Shown here: positions 5,574 to 5,629 of the stretch, one piece after another
Position numbering within the stretch: the stretch's first letter is position 1
Layout: the number at the start of each line of letters is the position of its first letter
Source: Acidobacteriaceae bacterium
GTDB taxonomy: Bacteria; Acidobacteriota; Terriglobia; Terriglobales; Acidobacteriaceae
Assembly (NCBI GenBank): GCA_003166055.1
Contig: PMWR01000626.1
Coordinates: 10,303 to 15,931 of the forward strand
DNA length: 5,629 bases
Reading direction: 5' to 3'
Position numbers and translations under genes: made by a program
The notes under the pieces: generated by a model
The model's input: the letters and a program-made list of their open reading frames with translations, nothing else
What the model was told of the DNA's origin: nothing
Database searches by the model: none

Positions 5574-5607
5574 CCGTCTTACGGCGTCTTACACGCTGTC
5601 TTACAGC
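5574..5607. promoter_or_regulatory. Array of three GTCTTAC dyads, operator-like, upstream of the WXXGXW gene
   Basis: GTCTTAC occurs at 5576, 5586 and 5598, all in the same orientation, spaced 10 and 12 bp (about one helical turn). Each copy is itself a GT-N3-AC dyad. Two extend to longer perfect palindromes with the same CTT centre: CCGT-CTT-ACGG (5574-5584) and GCTGT-CTT-ACAGC (5595-5607). The array lies 35-68 bp before the start codon, where a regulator or promoter would act. No clear -35/-10 pair was found, so the start of transcription is unknown. Confidence 0.5.
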
Positions 5608-5629
5608 CCAGCCATCAAGCCCGGTCCGG

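Overview
The window carries a section of a division and cell wall (dcw) gene cluster on the + strand, followed by two small genes for secreted proteins on the - strand. The wall genes have high GC with strong C/G bias at third codon positions. The two - strand proteins belong to types (a YYPYxCAPYGYYG head with a glycine-rich tail, and a YXWGXW/WXXGXW protein) that I associate with Acidobacteriota and some Proteobacteria. The best guess is an acidobacterium of the Terriglobia/Acidobacteriaceae type. This is inference from gene order and protein style, not from a database search.

Layout, + strand. Bases 1-42 are the last 13 codons and stop of mraY. A small three-helix membrane protein of unknown function (59-466) follows after 16 bp. 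It is noticeably poorer in GC, about 50% by hand count. Then come murD (498-1880), ftsW (1865-2959, overlapping murD by 16 bp) and, after an unusual 134-bp gap containing a perfect inverted repeat, murG (3094-4200, TTG start). Together these make the undecaprenyl-linked lipid I (MraY), the UDP-MurNAc-dipeptide precursor (MurD), lipid II (MurG) and the septal glycan strand (FtsW). A hairpin terminator with T-rich flanks on both sides closes the run at 4268-4305. The usual next gene, murC, is not here.

Layout, - strand. Two tandem genes face the wall cluster. A 97-residue exported WXXGXW-motif protein (5539-5246) ends in a textbook intrinsic terminator (5221-5183). A 192-residue exported Gly/Arg/Ala/Tyr-rich repeat protein (4899-4321) has its own leader with a stem-loop, and shares the bidirectional terminator with murG. 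Upstream of the WXXGXW gene there is an array of three GT-CTT-AC dyads spaced 10 and 12 bp, which looks like an operator.

No RNA genes, CRISPR array, insertion sequence or phage gene was seen. The points most worth following up are the extra membrane gene between mraY and murD, the dyad array at 5574-5607, the cluster break after murG, and the low-complexity secreted protein.
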